Positions 30,600 to 42,345 of a DNA stretch of 64,000 bases are shown one piece after another. Positions within the stretch are counted from its first letter, which is position 1, and each line of letters starts with the position of its first letter. This stretch comes from Plectrocnemia conspersa (lineage: Eukaryota > Arthropoda > Insecta > Trichoptera > Polycentropodidae), in assembly GCA_009617715.1 (NCBI GenBank), contig VTFK01000143.1, positions 1-64,000 of the forward strand, written 5' to 3'. The notes under the pieces were generated by a model. It was given only the letters and a program-made list of their open reading frames with translations, had not been told where the DNA came from and made no database searches. A program made the position numbers and the translations under genes.

Positions 30600-32994
30600 A
30601 ATGTTTTTAACCGAAAATTGAAACGTTGATATTTACTTTTATTTAAAATTGTGTTAATATAAAATAATTATGAAGTTTATTCGAAAAATGCCTTTTGGTT
30701 GTTTTACATCAATATTTAAACGAAAGTTAACTTTGAACTTTAATTACAGAACGATTTTGTAGCACATGAAGCGTAACAATAAGCAAAGACTTTGAACGTA
30801 AACACTAAACATAAACACCTCATAAACGCCATTCGCTAATTTTATGTGTTGATCTGTCGTTTAATTAATTTTCTTTGTTCGCAACCCTTTCGACTGGTTC
30901 AACAGTTTGTTATTTGAAACTCGTATGAAACCCTACGAAACGTGCTACGCGAAAACTTTTTAATACGAACGCTTCGAAACTCTAGTCTTCTACTTCTTCA
31001 TTAACTAACGCAGATTTCTTAACGATCAGATGTCTACGTATGTTCTAATGAACATACATATACCAACATTCTAATTAAAAGTTTATTCTGAATTACGAGA
31101 GTAATGCTTGTAAAATTCTCGATTTTCTTTCGACCATGAAATACAATTATTTCATTTAAATTTACTACCACAATGTAATACGTATGTGTCTTCGCGAAGT
31201 AAATTGAGTTTAATAGGATTCGGGACGGGTATGTTAAATTGACTCAGTGTCCAACTTAAGCCCTTTGGGAAAATTAATATTGAATTCCATTGCTTTAGAG
31301 GCCTTCAAAGTTGTTAGTTGAATCTTAACAACGCTCTGAAATTATTACACCCTGCGGGATATTCAATTCGGTTTATTATTCTACGAAACGTTTAAAAAAT
31401 ACATAATCCGTTTATGATTTGTTTGGTACAAAAATAATTATTCCGAGGGTAAATTCGAATGTAAGACAACAGCTCTCATCCATGCGCCCTCTAATTTACT
31501 CCCGTGCTTTAAGGACCTTTGAAACGAGCGGGGAGGCATCGATGCTACCTCTGAAACCCTTTGCTAGGATTTTATAGCTCCGAATACTGCCAGGCTTACA
31601 ATTTACCGAGCTTATTACCAATGCAATGAGTTATTCACTACACGTAGTGTAGGGCGAATCCCATTCGACAATGCGCCCCTTTGTTTCGTAAACAATGGCA
31701 AAATATCAATTGTCATTAAATATAATAAATAGATGGTTGCTATAATATATTAAAACATATACTATCACCAATAAACAATTGGTAATTCATTATTTATAAA
31801 TTAAAGTGCTATGTATCAAAATTACCTATAATCTCGAATTTTTTTTAGAATGTTTCTAAAATTAGTCATAACTGTAGGATACGATATAAATATGAAGCTA
31901 TTGCTTGAGTATTGCAGAATACGATAAACAAATATATTGATTGAAGTGTAAAATTGTAACTCTATATTTTAAAACTAACGATTTTTTGACCGCATCTCAA
32001 AAAAATATCCATGATTTTTGGTCCAGAAATCTAAATTGTTCCCCGTTTCTAATTTTACTATGACTAGCTATGAATTATGATTGTACAGCATTTGCATCAA
32101 TAAAACTTAAGCAATATCTAAAAACTTGAGAAATGGTTCATTTGGCGTATAAGTATAGTGTTCCTAAGAATTGGAATTATATCAGAATTTTCATTATCAG
32201 TATTACCGAGAGAGAAAACAGTCAATACCAGTATTATCCCTATTGTTTTTATTTTTATTTAAATTAATTGGTAATAAAATAAACGAAAAATAATCAGAGC
32301 ACCGCTCGCATGTTTATTAATTAGCAAATTAAAAACCTCGGCAAAAATTGATTCGATATAACAAATATTCTAATTAAAATATAATCTCTTTCAGTGTTTA
32401 TTTCGATTATGTTTTAAAGAAATTTGGTTTTTAAAACTTTTATTATATGAATATAAATTGTTGTTTATTGTTAATCCAAATAAATGTTATTGATCAGATT
32501 ATCTCTAAGCATCGCTCACCAGAGATATTTACCAAAAAAAGTAAAGCAGCAGCTATGGAAAACTCACTGTTATTAATATAAAAATATATTATATTTTTTT
32601 CATACATTATTAAAAAAATTAATCCCTCATGTGTCGTCATTGTGTATATTGTGCTTTTAAATGTAACACACAATTACCTTTTTTTAATAACAAGAAGTGT
32701 AATAAATGTTTTTATACATTTTTTTAATTGGCACCATATCCCATTTTAAATGTATTTACGAAATAAAAATATCAACAGTTCTTAGTATACATTTTGTATC
32801 TAAATTATTATTAAAAATATTATTTGCGCAAGTAGCAAAACAATATATTGAAAGTCATAAATGATGTAATTATTAGAAAATAAAAAAAATACGTAAATAC
32901 TGCAAAATATTATTCTACTCTGATATTCTACACTACAATAACCATTACTTTAATATCCACAACAATATGAGCATCGTCGTTTACGTAGCTCTTT
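30600..32994. other. Intronic non-coding DNA
   Basis: Nothing is recognised. A GC-richer stretch around 31440-31690 has no domain-bearing frame. Confidence 0.45.
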
Positions 32995-34390
32995 TTTTTT
33001 AACTTCGATATTCGATACTACCGGTATTACAAAATAAAATACCGGTAGTACCAAAAAAAACTTTCCATTTGTTTTTTTCGAAACCATGAATTTTATTTGT
33101 TAAAAACGATACAGGCGGCCCTCAACTTTCGAACGTTCGACTTTTGCACAATTCGCTATTTCGCAATTTAAAAAAAAAACATTTTTTTTTTTTTTTTTTA
33201 ATTACATAAAATATAAGCACGAGTGAGAAACGGAAAAACTTGTGTTGATACGAACAAAAATAATTCAAGGACTCATAAACTTGCACACGATGCGAGACAA
33301 AGATGGAAATTATTAGACGTTCTGATAGCGGTGAATCTTTTGCTTCAATCGGACGTTCGTATGATACAAACAGATCTACGATATGTTCAATTTTGCAAAA
33401 TAAAAATATAATTAAGGAATACGTTCAAAATTATGGAAAATAAAGAAATATTTCCGCAATCTTTAAAGATATGTTTCCAAAAAACACAGCAAAAAAAAAC
33501 ATGGATGAAATGGAAAATCTTTATCATCGTGGATCGATGACCAACATCATAAAGATGTCCCTCTGAGTATCTAAATTATTCAAACAAAAGCTCTTAGTTT
33601 GCACAAAGATTGGAAGAATATATTAAAAAAAGATTTTAACACGGTTTTTCAAGCAAGTAACGGTTGAATTTACAATTTTAAAATGAGGTTTTCTTTTCAT
33701 AATATTAAATTTACTGGAGAATCGGCTGATGCGGATAAAGATGCTGCAAAAGAATTTATTTCCTAATTATCCAAAATTATTGAAGATGGAGAATATTCCT
33801 TTAGCCAAATATTTAATGTAAATGAGACAGGTTTATTTTGTAAAACTCTTTAACAATGAAAAATATGAATGAAGCCTTCACGCACCTTGACAATTATTTA
33901 AATATTATGGAAGATTGTGATCCCAATGGAGAACGCATATCTCAAGTGCGTAGGGCGATCAATAAAAACATAGCATGTTATAAAATACTATATGAAGAAA
34001 AGAAAAAGAATAGTGGAAAACAGTTAACTCTTGATAACTTTAAAAAGGAAACACCCGCAAACCCCACTTAAACGTGTCTCTTAAACACCTCTTAAACATC
34101 TTATAGTTACTTGATAAATAAATATTTCAAAATACACACAATTTCAATTTTTTTTACTTCCTTCGACTTTCGTACATAAAACATTCGCACACATTTTCAG
34201 GAACCAATTGTGTGCGAAAGTCGAGGGCCGCCTGTGTATTCATGGCTTACCATAAAGATATCGTTTTCAATAAATAAAATGTACGGATTTGAAACACAGA
34301 TATTTCATTTTGTGATACCGGTAGTATGGATTTTTGGCATTATACCGATATTACTGGTATCAATACTACCGGTATTGCAATCCCTATGCG
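32995..34390. mobile_element. hAT-like non-autonomous element, interrupted by Tigger
   Basis: Flanking the Tigger on both sides is sequence with repeated ACCGGTA words: 33018-33055 on the left, 34315-34375 on the right. The right edge reads TACCGGTATTGCAATCCCTA, the inverse of a hAT-style start (TAGGGATTGCAATACCGG). The left edge is less clear. ATTCATGG (34238-34245) on the right echoes CCATGAAT (33084-33091) on the left. A related terminus occurs at 15553-15625. Confidence 0.45.
33112..34234 (+). mobile_element. Tigger/pogo element with internally deleted transposase
   Basis: Inverted ends CAGGCGGCCCTC(A/G)ACTTTCG lie at 33112-33131 and 34215-34234. TA (33110-33111) precedes the left end; the right counterpart reads TG. 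Plus-strand readings follow the order of a Tigger transposase. First comes the CENP-B-like helix-turn-helix (SGESFASIGRSYDTNRST, then ILQNKNIIKEYVQ), then MDEMENLY. The segment FHNIKFTGESADADKDAAKE leads to QIFNVNETGLFCKT, where the usual D of the ADETGLF motif is N. The frame then jumps directly to the C-terminal tail beginning 33856 (NEAFTHLDNYLNIMEDCDP). The middle of the DDE catalytic domain is missing and several frameshifts exist, so the copy is dead. Confidence 0.9.
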
Positions 34391-35149
34391 CCACGTATCT
34401 TTGAAAATATTTTTATGGTAAAACATTTTTCGTTGATCTATCATGTGAGGCTTCAAATTATATCTTATCAATAATATTGATATATGTTAGTTAGGACTAC
34501 CAATAATAGGCAGCAAACTGCTCATTGCTTACTTCAAAAAGTAGTTAAAGGCAAATAAATGGAAATTTAATAAATAAATTTAGTTATTTTAAGTTGAGTA
34601 ATAAATGTGTTAAGAACGTATTACAAAAAGTATACCGTATAAGAACATGAAAGACAAATTAATAATCATTAACTATAAGTGTATTATTAAATTTTTAGAA
34701 ATTTAAAAAAGTTTGAGAACCGCTCGGTTACCAAATTTAAATTATTTTTATTTAAATTCCTACATTACTTGTTTTTATAATTTAAATTCATCAATCAATT
34801 TTAAAATCTAATAATAAAGAAATGTATTAATTAATTTCTATTTTCGGCGAACCACATGTTGAGAACCACTTAATAATAACTTGAATTGATACATTTATAA
34901 CATATCTAGAAAAATTCATTAAGATATTCGGACCGCATCAAAAGATACATTTGTTTGTCTTTTAGTAAAACTACCGGATGAAAGAAATACAAAATATATT
35001 TATACAACCTTCGCATTTGTCCAAATATAATTTAAAAAAAAAAAATTCAAAATAAAATGAAAATTCATACATTTATTTAGTCATCTCTTAAAAAAAATCA
35101 AGTAAAACACTAAACATATATTTTAAATTTGACATGGAAACGATCACAT

Positions 35150-35214
35150 ACCGCAGACGCCAATTGGCGTCTGCGGTGTTTAACTTTCGACACACTCAGG
35201 ACGCCAATTGGCGT
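35150..35214. repeat. 28-bp perfect palindrome plus a related 14-bp palindrome
   Basis: 35150-35177 is a perfect 28-bp palindrome (half-site ACCGCAGACGCCAA). A second copy of its core, ACGCCAATTGGCGT, follows at 35201-35214 with TTTAAC between. The two form a larger inverted arrangement ending AGCGGTAGG. It may be the terminus of an unrecognised transposon or a solo insertion. Confidence 0.85.
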
Positions 35215-35224
35215 GAGCGGTAGG

Positions 35225-37099
35225 TAAAGTGTAAAAATAGAGATATTATTTATTACATAAGTATTTTTATAAATATATTATAGTTACATTATCAGAAAGA
35301 AAGGGAATTCACGAACGGAAAATAAATTACCACAATATCATGTTTCAGATGAATCGTATAAAATAATACTAATAAAAAAGTATTCTACATATTAAAATGT
35401 GATGTAGTTGAACTGATGAGAAATAATGAATAAAATTCTGAAAGTATCAGTTGAATTATTTTTCTGTATGCCGACGATATTCACGTTATATTCTCATTAT
35501 TCTACGACAGCACATGAACTCGGTATTATGATCAATCAGTATCAGTTGCTGGTGCCTGTATGAGAGCATTAACTAACGAAAGAGGGTCACACTTTCATAC
35601 ATAAATCGGGCTTCGCTCGTTTACATTCAACAACATTATTACTTCCTTCGACAAACATTCAACTTTATAACGGCACTTTCGCTGTCAATAAAAAATAATT
35701 GGGGGTGTGTATGATGTCGTACAACGTACCCTAACGACGATTTAACACGACATGCGACCAAAGTGTTTGTTAACAATGTGGGTTATTATAAAACAATATG
35801 TATGAGGGGTTAACTCGGAAGGCTTCTCGTGTAATGTAGTTATTTTGATACAGGTGCAAAGTGCAAATATTTGAGCTCCGGGTCTCTCTATCTTTTCCTC
35901 CCTCCCGCTCTCTCTCTCTCTCTTCGTGTTGTTTATATGCTAATGAAACAGCTTTGAATGCCAGGATTTGGTTTCCCTGCTTCGGCGCTATAATGTAAAT
36001 GCACCGGGCGGGAGACCAGAAAAGGATTTTCTTCGCATTTACATAGTTATTATGAAACGAAAAAAATCAAAGTGATGGGGGAGATAGAGAGAGTAATATC
36101 GGGTCGGCCCCGCGGCGTGCTTCTTTTTTTACTTTTATTTTTTAATATAGCTGGGCGTTTCGCATTACACGTTTCATCCCTTAAAATATCTTAAAATAAA
36201 TCAAGAGACAAATATCGATCATTACAATAATGTCTATCACTACTCTTACTACAATATATTTGTATATATCAATAAAAAAACTAGACACTACTTATAATAT
36301 TAAATTTAGTAAAACTAATATAAACGTGAAATTAAAACTCGTCGTGATAAGAATACATTAAAATAAAGATCTTTTACATTGTGTTTATTACATATAAATA
36401 TTATTTTAATATAAAGTGCTTCTTGTCTCTGTAAATACAATAATACACCGTTTTTAGTATTAAAATTATTATTTTTTTATAACCTTTATTTATTCAATAA
36501 AAATATGCAAACTGAGTAAACAATTATTCTGCCAAGTAAACCCAGACCTTTTCTAGGGTGTTAAACATTACGCTATTCCGGCCACAAATTGTTGGGTAAC
36601 GTTTGGTTAGGCTTGGTTGGGTTGGGTTGATTTACGTTAAGTAAATTTTGTCAGAAAATGGCACCCTAGAAATTACCACCAACCCAATCAATCAATCTGA
36701 TTGTATTTGAGAAACAGGCGACCTACAAATTAAAAATCCAGGAAGTTTCCGATGATCGAAAGGATCAGTGGACGTACAGACTCATTGTCGATCTAAAAAT
36801 CTGATGCTAGATAGAACACAGTGATCTGAACACTACCCAGAAATTCTTGTAAGTTATTGTGGCGCTAATCTTAACAGAACCTCCGAGAAGGAAACAATCA
36901 CGAAATCATTGTTTCATAGAAGAGCAAACATACAAAACCGTCCATTGAACGGTTAGGCAAAATAAGGTAAAATAAATTTTAGTGAGAAAATGCACTTAGA
37001 AACTCTCAAAATAATACGTAAAATCAATAAAATGTTCAAGGACAGCTCAAGACACTATAAGACTTTCAACAGAAACTACTATTATTATAGAAAAATAAA
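35225..37099. other. Intronic non-coding DNA
   Basis: Apart from the (CT)n run, it has a GC-richer stretch (35860-36120) and GGTT-rich words near 36603-36630 (GGCTTGGTTGGGTTGGGTTG). 36740-37100 may be the decayed N-terminal part of the repetitive ORF that follows. Confidence 0.4.
35895..35928. repeat. (CT)n microsatellite
   Basis: A CT-rich run (CCCTCCCGCTCTCTCTCTCT) within a moderately GC-rich part of the Dscam intron. Confidence 0.85.
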
Positions 37100-38110
37100 T
37101 TAAAACCTTACTGTTTATTTCAATATGAATTCCAATAATATTTCAATATTCCAATTAATTAACAAAGATTATGATCCATGTGATTGGCGCCTGTTCATAG
37201 ATTCATCTGAAAGCAGTTTTACTCCACAATAGAAAAAAAAACCATCGACTCCAATAGCTCATGCGGTCAATATTAAAGAAATCTACGACAGTAGACAGTC
37301 TCTTCTGGTGAATTTGATTAAGTACAATGATTTGCAATAGAATATTTGTGGAGACTTCTAAGTTATTGCCTTACTACTAGCTTTGCATGAAGGATTTACA
37401 GAGTATTGCTGCTGTTTGTGTTTATAGAATAGCAAAGCAACACATGAACATTATAAAAGAATAACATGACCCTAGAGAACAGAATTTATGCCTGGGAAAG
37501 ATAATATTAAATTTAAGCCACTTTTAAATTCCGAGAAAGTTTTCTTACCATCTTTACACATAAAGCTTGGTCTGATGAAAAATGTTGTGAAAGCGTTAAG
37601 CGATGAAAAAGGCGCTGATTTTTAATATTTTATGACAAAATTCCCAAAAAATTTAGAAGCAAAGTTAAAAGAAAGTTTTTTTGTTGAGGCACACACAAAT
37701 ACGCGAAATACAAATTACAGGGCAATGAGTATGAAGACCACCATCAGTTAACTGCCTGGAAGTCATTTAGAGCTGTAGTAAAAGGTTTTTAAATATTAAT
37801 AACGACCCTAACTATGCTGATTTAGTGACACGGTTATTACAGTTACCAGAAAATGGGTGCAAGAATGTCACGCTAAATTAATTTTCTCCATTCGCATCTT
37901 GACTTTTTTCAGGGAAATCTGGGGGCCGTAAGCAACGAATCGGGTAAGAGATTCTATCAAGATATGGCTATTATAAAAAACCGTTTTCAATGGAAATGGA
38001 ATGCTAGCGTGATAGCAGATTACTGCTGGTTCCTGCAAGACAAACTGACGACTTCGAATATAAGAAAAGCAAATACACTAACAAGCATTTTTAATTCTGT
38101 TTTTAATTGA
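37100..38110 (+). pseudogene. Decayed ORF of a repetitive transposon-like arthropod family
   Basis: On the plus strand, with several frameshifts and stops, the readable blocks in order are DWRLFIDSSESSFT (37182), PIAHAVNIKEIYDS, YNDLQ and CGDF. Next come LLLALHEGFTEYCCCLCL (about 37376-37430) and KATHEHYKR. LPSLHIKLGLMKNVVKALSD (about 37545-37600), FPKNLEAKLKESFFV and VTRLLQLPENGCK follow. The end reads GNLGAVSNESGKRFYQDM (37913-37966) and NASVIADYCWFL. I recognise this order (D-W-R-L-F-I-D-S-S, C-G-D-x-K-V, H-I-K-L-G-L-M-K, G-A-V-S-x-E-x-G-x-R-F-H-Q-D, A-D-Y-C-W) from multi-copy uncharacterised arthropod proteins. I cannot assign a named transposase superfamily. No terminal repeats or target duplication were found. 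Confidence 0.72.
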
Positions 38111-41100
38111 TGTGTATATTTATACATTAAACTAGTAAATATATTACCTACTACTATTATCACAACCTTCAATAAACCCTTTGATAAAAACATTCCTAGG
38201 TACCAATCATCGGTACATGTTTAATGTATAGGGTCCATACAAAAAATAATTTAACTATAACATCAAAGACGTTATACATCTTTGAATACGTATGATAAAC
38301 TTTGTCCAAATCCATTATTACCGGATGAAGTGGCTTTTATCATTTAGAGAGTCGTAAAATTTAAACTAAATTAGGAACAATTCAATACTGAAGCAATTAT
38401 ATAATATTTAATGTACTATATATAAAGGTTATTATTAATTATTATCAGCATAATTCAATTTTGTATATTATTATATTGTGCTTATGTGAGTGCAAAACTT
38501 TGATTAGCATTAACTGGCATTCACTAAACTCGCAATATAATATATTATATAATAATTATGTTGAATTATTGACTTTTATGAAAAAAAAAAAAGCAGAACA
38601 TCTGTGTTTTTATTAAAAAAATATCATCCCGGCATAATATCGTTGTAACCGAAATCTTACAATAATAAATATACGACAAACTCAACCCCTTTTGTATTCT
38701 GTGGGCGAGCGATAATAAAAAATAAAGATATTTTATATTCAACATTTATTTCCTACATAAAAAATGTTAAGAATCAATACATTTTGTATAATATTGTATA
38801 TAAATATCTCAACAAAAATATATAAAAGCCCTTAAACATTAATTTAGCTGTGTTAAAAATATTTAGATAACTGACAAAAATTAAAAAAGTTATATAGATT
38901 CTGTATCTTTTAATTATACTAATAAAAGACTGTTATATAATAATTTATTATCAAAATGTGTCCTTGTTATATTTATAAATAATTTATATGATTCAAAACC
39001 ACTCCTGGACGTTCTCCGTAATCCTCTTCAATTACAATTTTAAATGTGACGATTAAGAAAAAAGAGGACGAGCGGAAAATTTTGAATTAAAGTTTACTGT
39101 GACGAAGATAAATCTAAAAGGAATGGGATAAGTTCAAGAGCGTGAGGAATTTTAATGCTCTTTAAAAAACGATGGGGGCTAATCCCAATTTCATTTGTAC
39201 ACGATTTCAATATCTAAATATATTTTTTACATGCCAGTGTTTTACAATTAAAACAAAAATGATGTGTATTTAAAAAAAACACATGACAGTTTAATTTAAT
39301 GAAAGATAAACAAGGATGTTGTGAAACTTTATGGAGCAGTTGTAAAACATATATTGACAGTACTATGAGTAAACGTAAAACAGTTTAAAATTTTAGTGCC
39401 AGTTTAGAACGGGGCTTTTAATAACAGAAAATGCTATTTAAATAATAAAAATATTGCTTTTTCGGTTTAAATATTAAACTGTTTTTTTTTAATGAGTAAC
39501 ATTTTTTTTCATATAAAAGAGCTATTACTTTCTATATTAACATTTTCTTTTAATGTATCCCCAACTAATATATAATATAAATCATATTCTGTAAAATTGT
39601 TACGAATTAGTGTTTTAATTTAAATGTTAATTTTAAAAAGTTTTTCAGATTTCTAAGCAAATATTAATTTGTTTGATATTTTTAAATTAAATTAGGCGGA
39701 ACTGCAACGTATTTTTTAAATAGGTTAGGGACGTATTAACACGTCCCTAATTTTTTTTTTTTATGTACATGCTCTAGTGTTTTATTAAATATGTTTTTAT
39801 TTTTATTATTTATTTTGTTATTAAATAAATTTAATTAAGTACAATTATATTGAATAAATAATAATATAAGTCGCCGTATTTCTAGAATAAAAAGTAAATA
39901 TCCTAATACTTACTACAATAATAATAATAATTGCTAAATATATTTCCCTTTATTGTTTTTGTCATTGAACATATTTATTACATAAAATAAATAGCTCGCT
40001 TGCAAAATAATATAGATAATAGCTGACAGAAATGTTTTCTCCGTAATTATCCGGACGGAATATTTGTCGACGATAATTAATAGTCCGTCCCTGTGTATAC
40101 TAACAACAATCTTTTGTTATTTAATTGATGATTGTCTGAAAATGTCTGGCAAAGTGTTCCCTACCAATTTGGCAATAAAGCGTGAGAGACAACGTAAAAG
40201 GGAACACGCTAATTAATTTCGCATAGAATCTGACCCCCGCCCCTGTCACGTCCGCCTCTGGCCCGTGTAAAAATGACAAATGGAAAACAAATTTAATAAC
40301 GGCTAGAACAAAAGCCTTCTCGATATTAGCTGCGATTAAAACGCTCGCTCTTTTGAAAATGTACTTGTAAATAATTGGAATTGTGTCGAGGCTCATCGAC
40401 AGACATTAACCACAAGAGATAATTTTCACAATATGGGAGAGAGTAAGGTAAGATGGATTTATGTTATATCATTACCTGTTACCTGTCGCCAAAAGTCAGG
40501 CAATTTACCTTTTAATAACAGCAATTACATGAAAATGGATATTAGAGTAAGTATGTATTTTTTTAAGTAATAGAGGATTTTTAGTCATTTATGATTTTAT
40601 TTAATTTTCATAATATAATTATTACTTTATTTTATTATCAATTTGCATATTTATTTTAATAAAGCAATTATTAATAACTCGTATAATAAAAGTATTCTAC
40701 AAAACTTCTTTATTGACACATAAATTGACTAAAAAAACTGAATATGAAGTGAATAATCCTAATTAAAATACAGTGATCTTCTAAGAAAAACTTATGCTAC
40801 AATGATAGTTGGAATAAAGGTATTGATTGTGAGAAGACCAACCAGTTACACCATAAGACCATTTTAAATATTATGAAAAGGCAATAAGCTACTCGTTTTA
40901 CAAAAGGCCTAATGACAGCAAAGAAATATTCAATACTACAATTACGCTTCTTTACAGACCACATTCATATTAGCACATCCGCCCGTTAACCGCTTGTAAT
41001 ACGGCAAAAGTGTTGCGTAAAACATACGCGAAAGACAATACGTTTATTTTGCGTATAAACCGCTATTGTCTTACCCTTAATAAATGCTAAATTTTCACTT

Positions 41101-41562
41101 TAGGCGTAAACATATTTTTTTGGTTGAATAATTAAACGATGCAATTGGCCCACCAACATCCGCATCTGCGATTCATAAGAAACGTCTCAAATCAAAAGTA
41201 TAATAGATGACGCTTTATCACATCGGCAATTGATTACACAATTCTAAAGGAGAGAATATGATGATTTGAGACGAAAAGATTAAGCAATTCGAGACAGCAA
41301 GTGCCCAAATGAGCTCAGACATCACTTTTTCATTAGCTTCTCAATCAGTGTTGAATCTACAAAATATAACCCGACACCATTTCTCTGTAGTAAATTGTAC
41401 TTAATGACAATAAACTGTTACCAGCGTTTCCGACGTCTTTTTTGGCTGAAAAATCACACTCCTTAGGCCTCAAAACCCAAAACAAGTAATATTTATAAAT
41501 GCATACATCATTGTATATAAAAAAATATAGGCCAAATTGAAACTTTAGAATTATTATTATAT
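38111..41562. other. Intronic non-coding DNA
   Basis: AT-rich throughout except 40120-40400, where a 91-codon minus-strand frame lacks any domain. It holds the hairpin at 39725. Confidence 0.45.
39725..39750. repeat. Perfect 10-bp hairpin followed by a T-run
   Basis: TTAGGGACGT and ACGTCCCTAA are separated by ATTAAC and followed by about a dozen T. The shape resembles a bacterial terminator, but the context is an insect intron, so it is recorded as a hairpin only. Confidence 0.7.
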
Positions 41563-42345
41563 TATAGGCGAATTTTGAGAAGGTCTTTGATAAGGTATGT
41601 CGTGGGTTATTAGTAAAATTTGACAGAGCTCGGTTGCTAAGATAATTCAACTTAATTATTCTCGAGTTATAAAAGTGATCATAGATAATTCGTAACTTAT
41701 GGCGGCCGATTGTCAAAAGTATATTTCACCCCTTTGAGGGTTTATCAAAGGTTCAACCTGGGCCTCCTGCTCTTTACGCTATTCATTAATGACATAAATA
41801 TGAATGGTACGAATTTAAGTTTACTTCTGTTGCAGATGATTTATAATTGTTCAGATACATTCGACTATTACGGATTTCTTATCTCTACAGAGTTATTAAA
41901 ATTCTCTATGGACATGAACTCCGTTTGCCCTTTAGTGTCGGAAAGTGTCATATTCTGTATTTTTTTTCGATTTTTTTGACATAAAATTATTCATACAATC
42001 TCAATGGTAATGTTTTGGATAGTAAAAACTTTAACTAAAGAACTTGAAATCACTTTCAAGATGTTATGAGGAACGCGTTTCACTTTTCCGATTCAAAAGT
42101 TCATCGCATTTTCTATTAAACATTAGGTTGTAGTATTGTTGAATCGCGATATATAATTTGAAATTTCTAAATTGAAACTAAATACTTCCTCCTAAAAAAA
42201 TTTTTTAGATCTATTGTTTATTTTTTGTACACATTGAGATAACTTGTTAAATCACGAGTTTACTGGTCTTGATTTGAAATCTAAGATAAAATCTGGTTCA
42301 AGCTTTAGTAAATTTCGGACAATACCAATGGGAGCTCCGAATAAC
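41563..42345 (+). mobile_element. Degenerate LINE copy (family of 9.2-11.0 kb)
   Basis: Plus-strand sequence parallels the minus-strand LINE at 9.2-11.0 kb over the RT core. Matches include NFEKVFDKVC for DFEKAFDKVC, then GCTCGGTTGCTAAG and TATGGCGGCCGATTGTCAAA. A decayed SGVPQGSN block, VADDL for the catalytic YADDL, LPFSVGKCHI and DVMRNAFHF follow. It is out of frame at many points and truncated at both ends. Confidence 0.82.

Noticed and set aside
36600..36640. GGTT/GGGTTG-rich words, considered as telomere-like repeat
   Set aside because: They are not TTAGG units, are too short and occur interstitially.
40121..40396. 91-codon minus-strand frame with hydrophobic stretches
   Set aside because: No recognisable family and no gene context. 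More likely conserved or chance intronic sequence.
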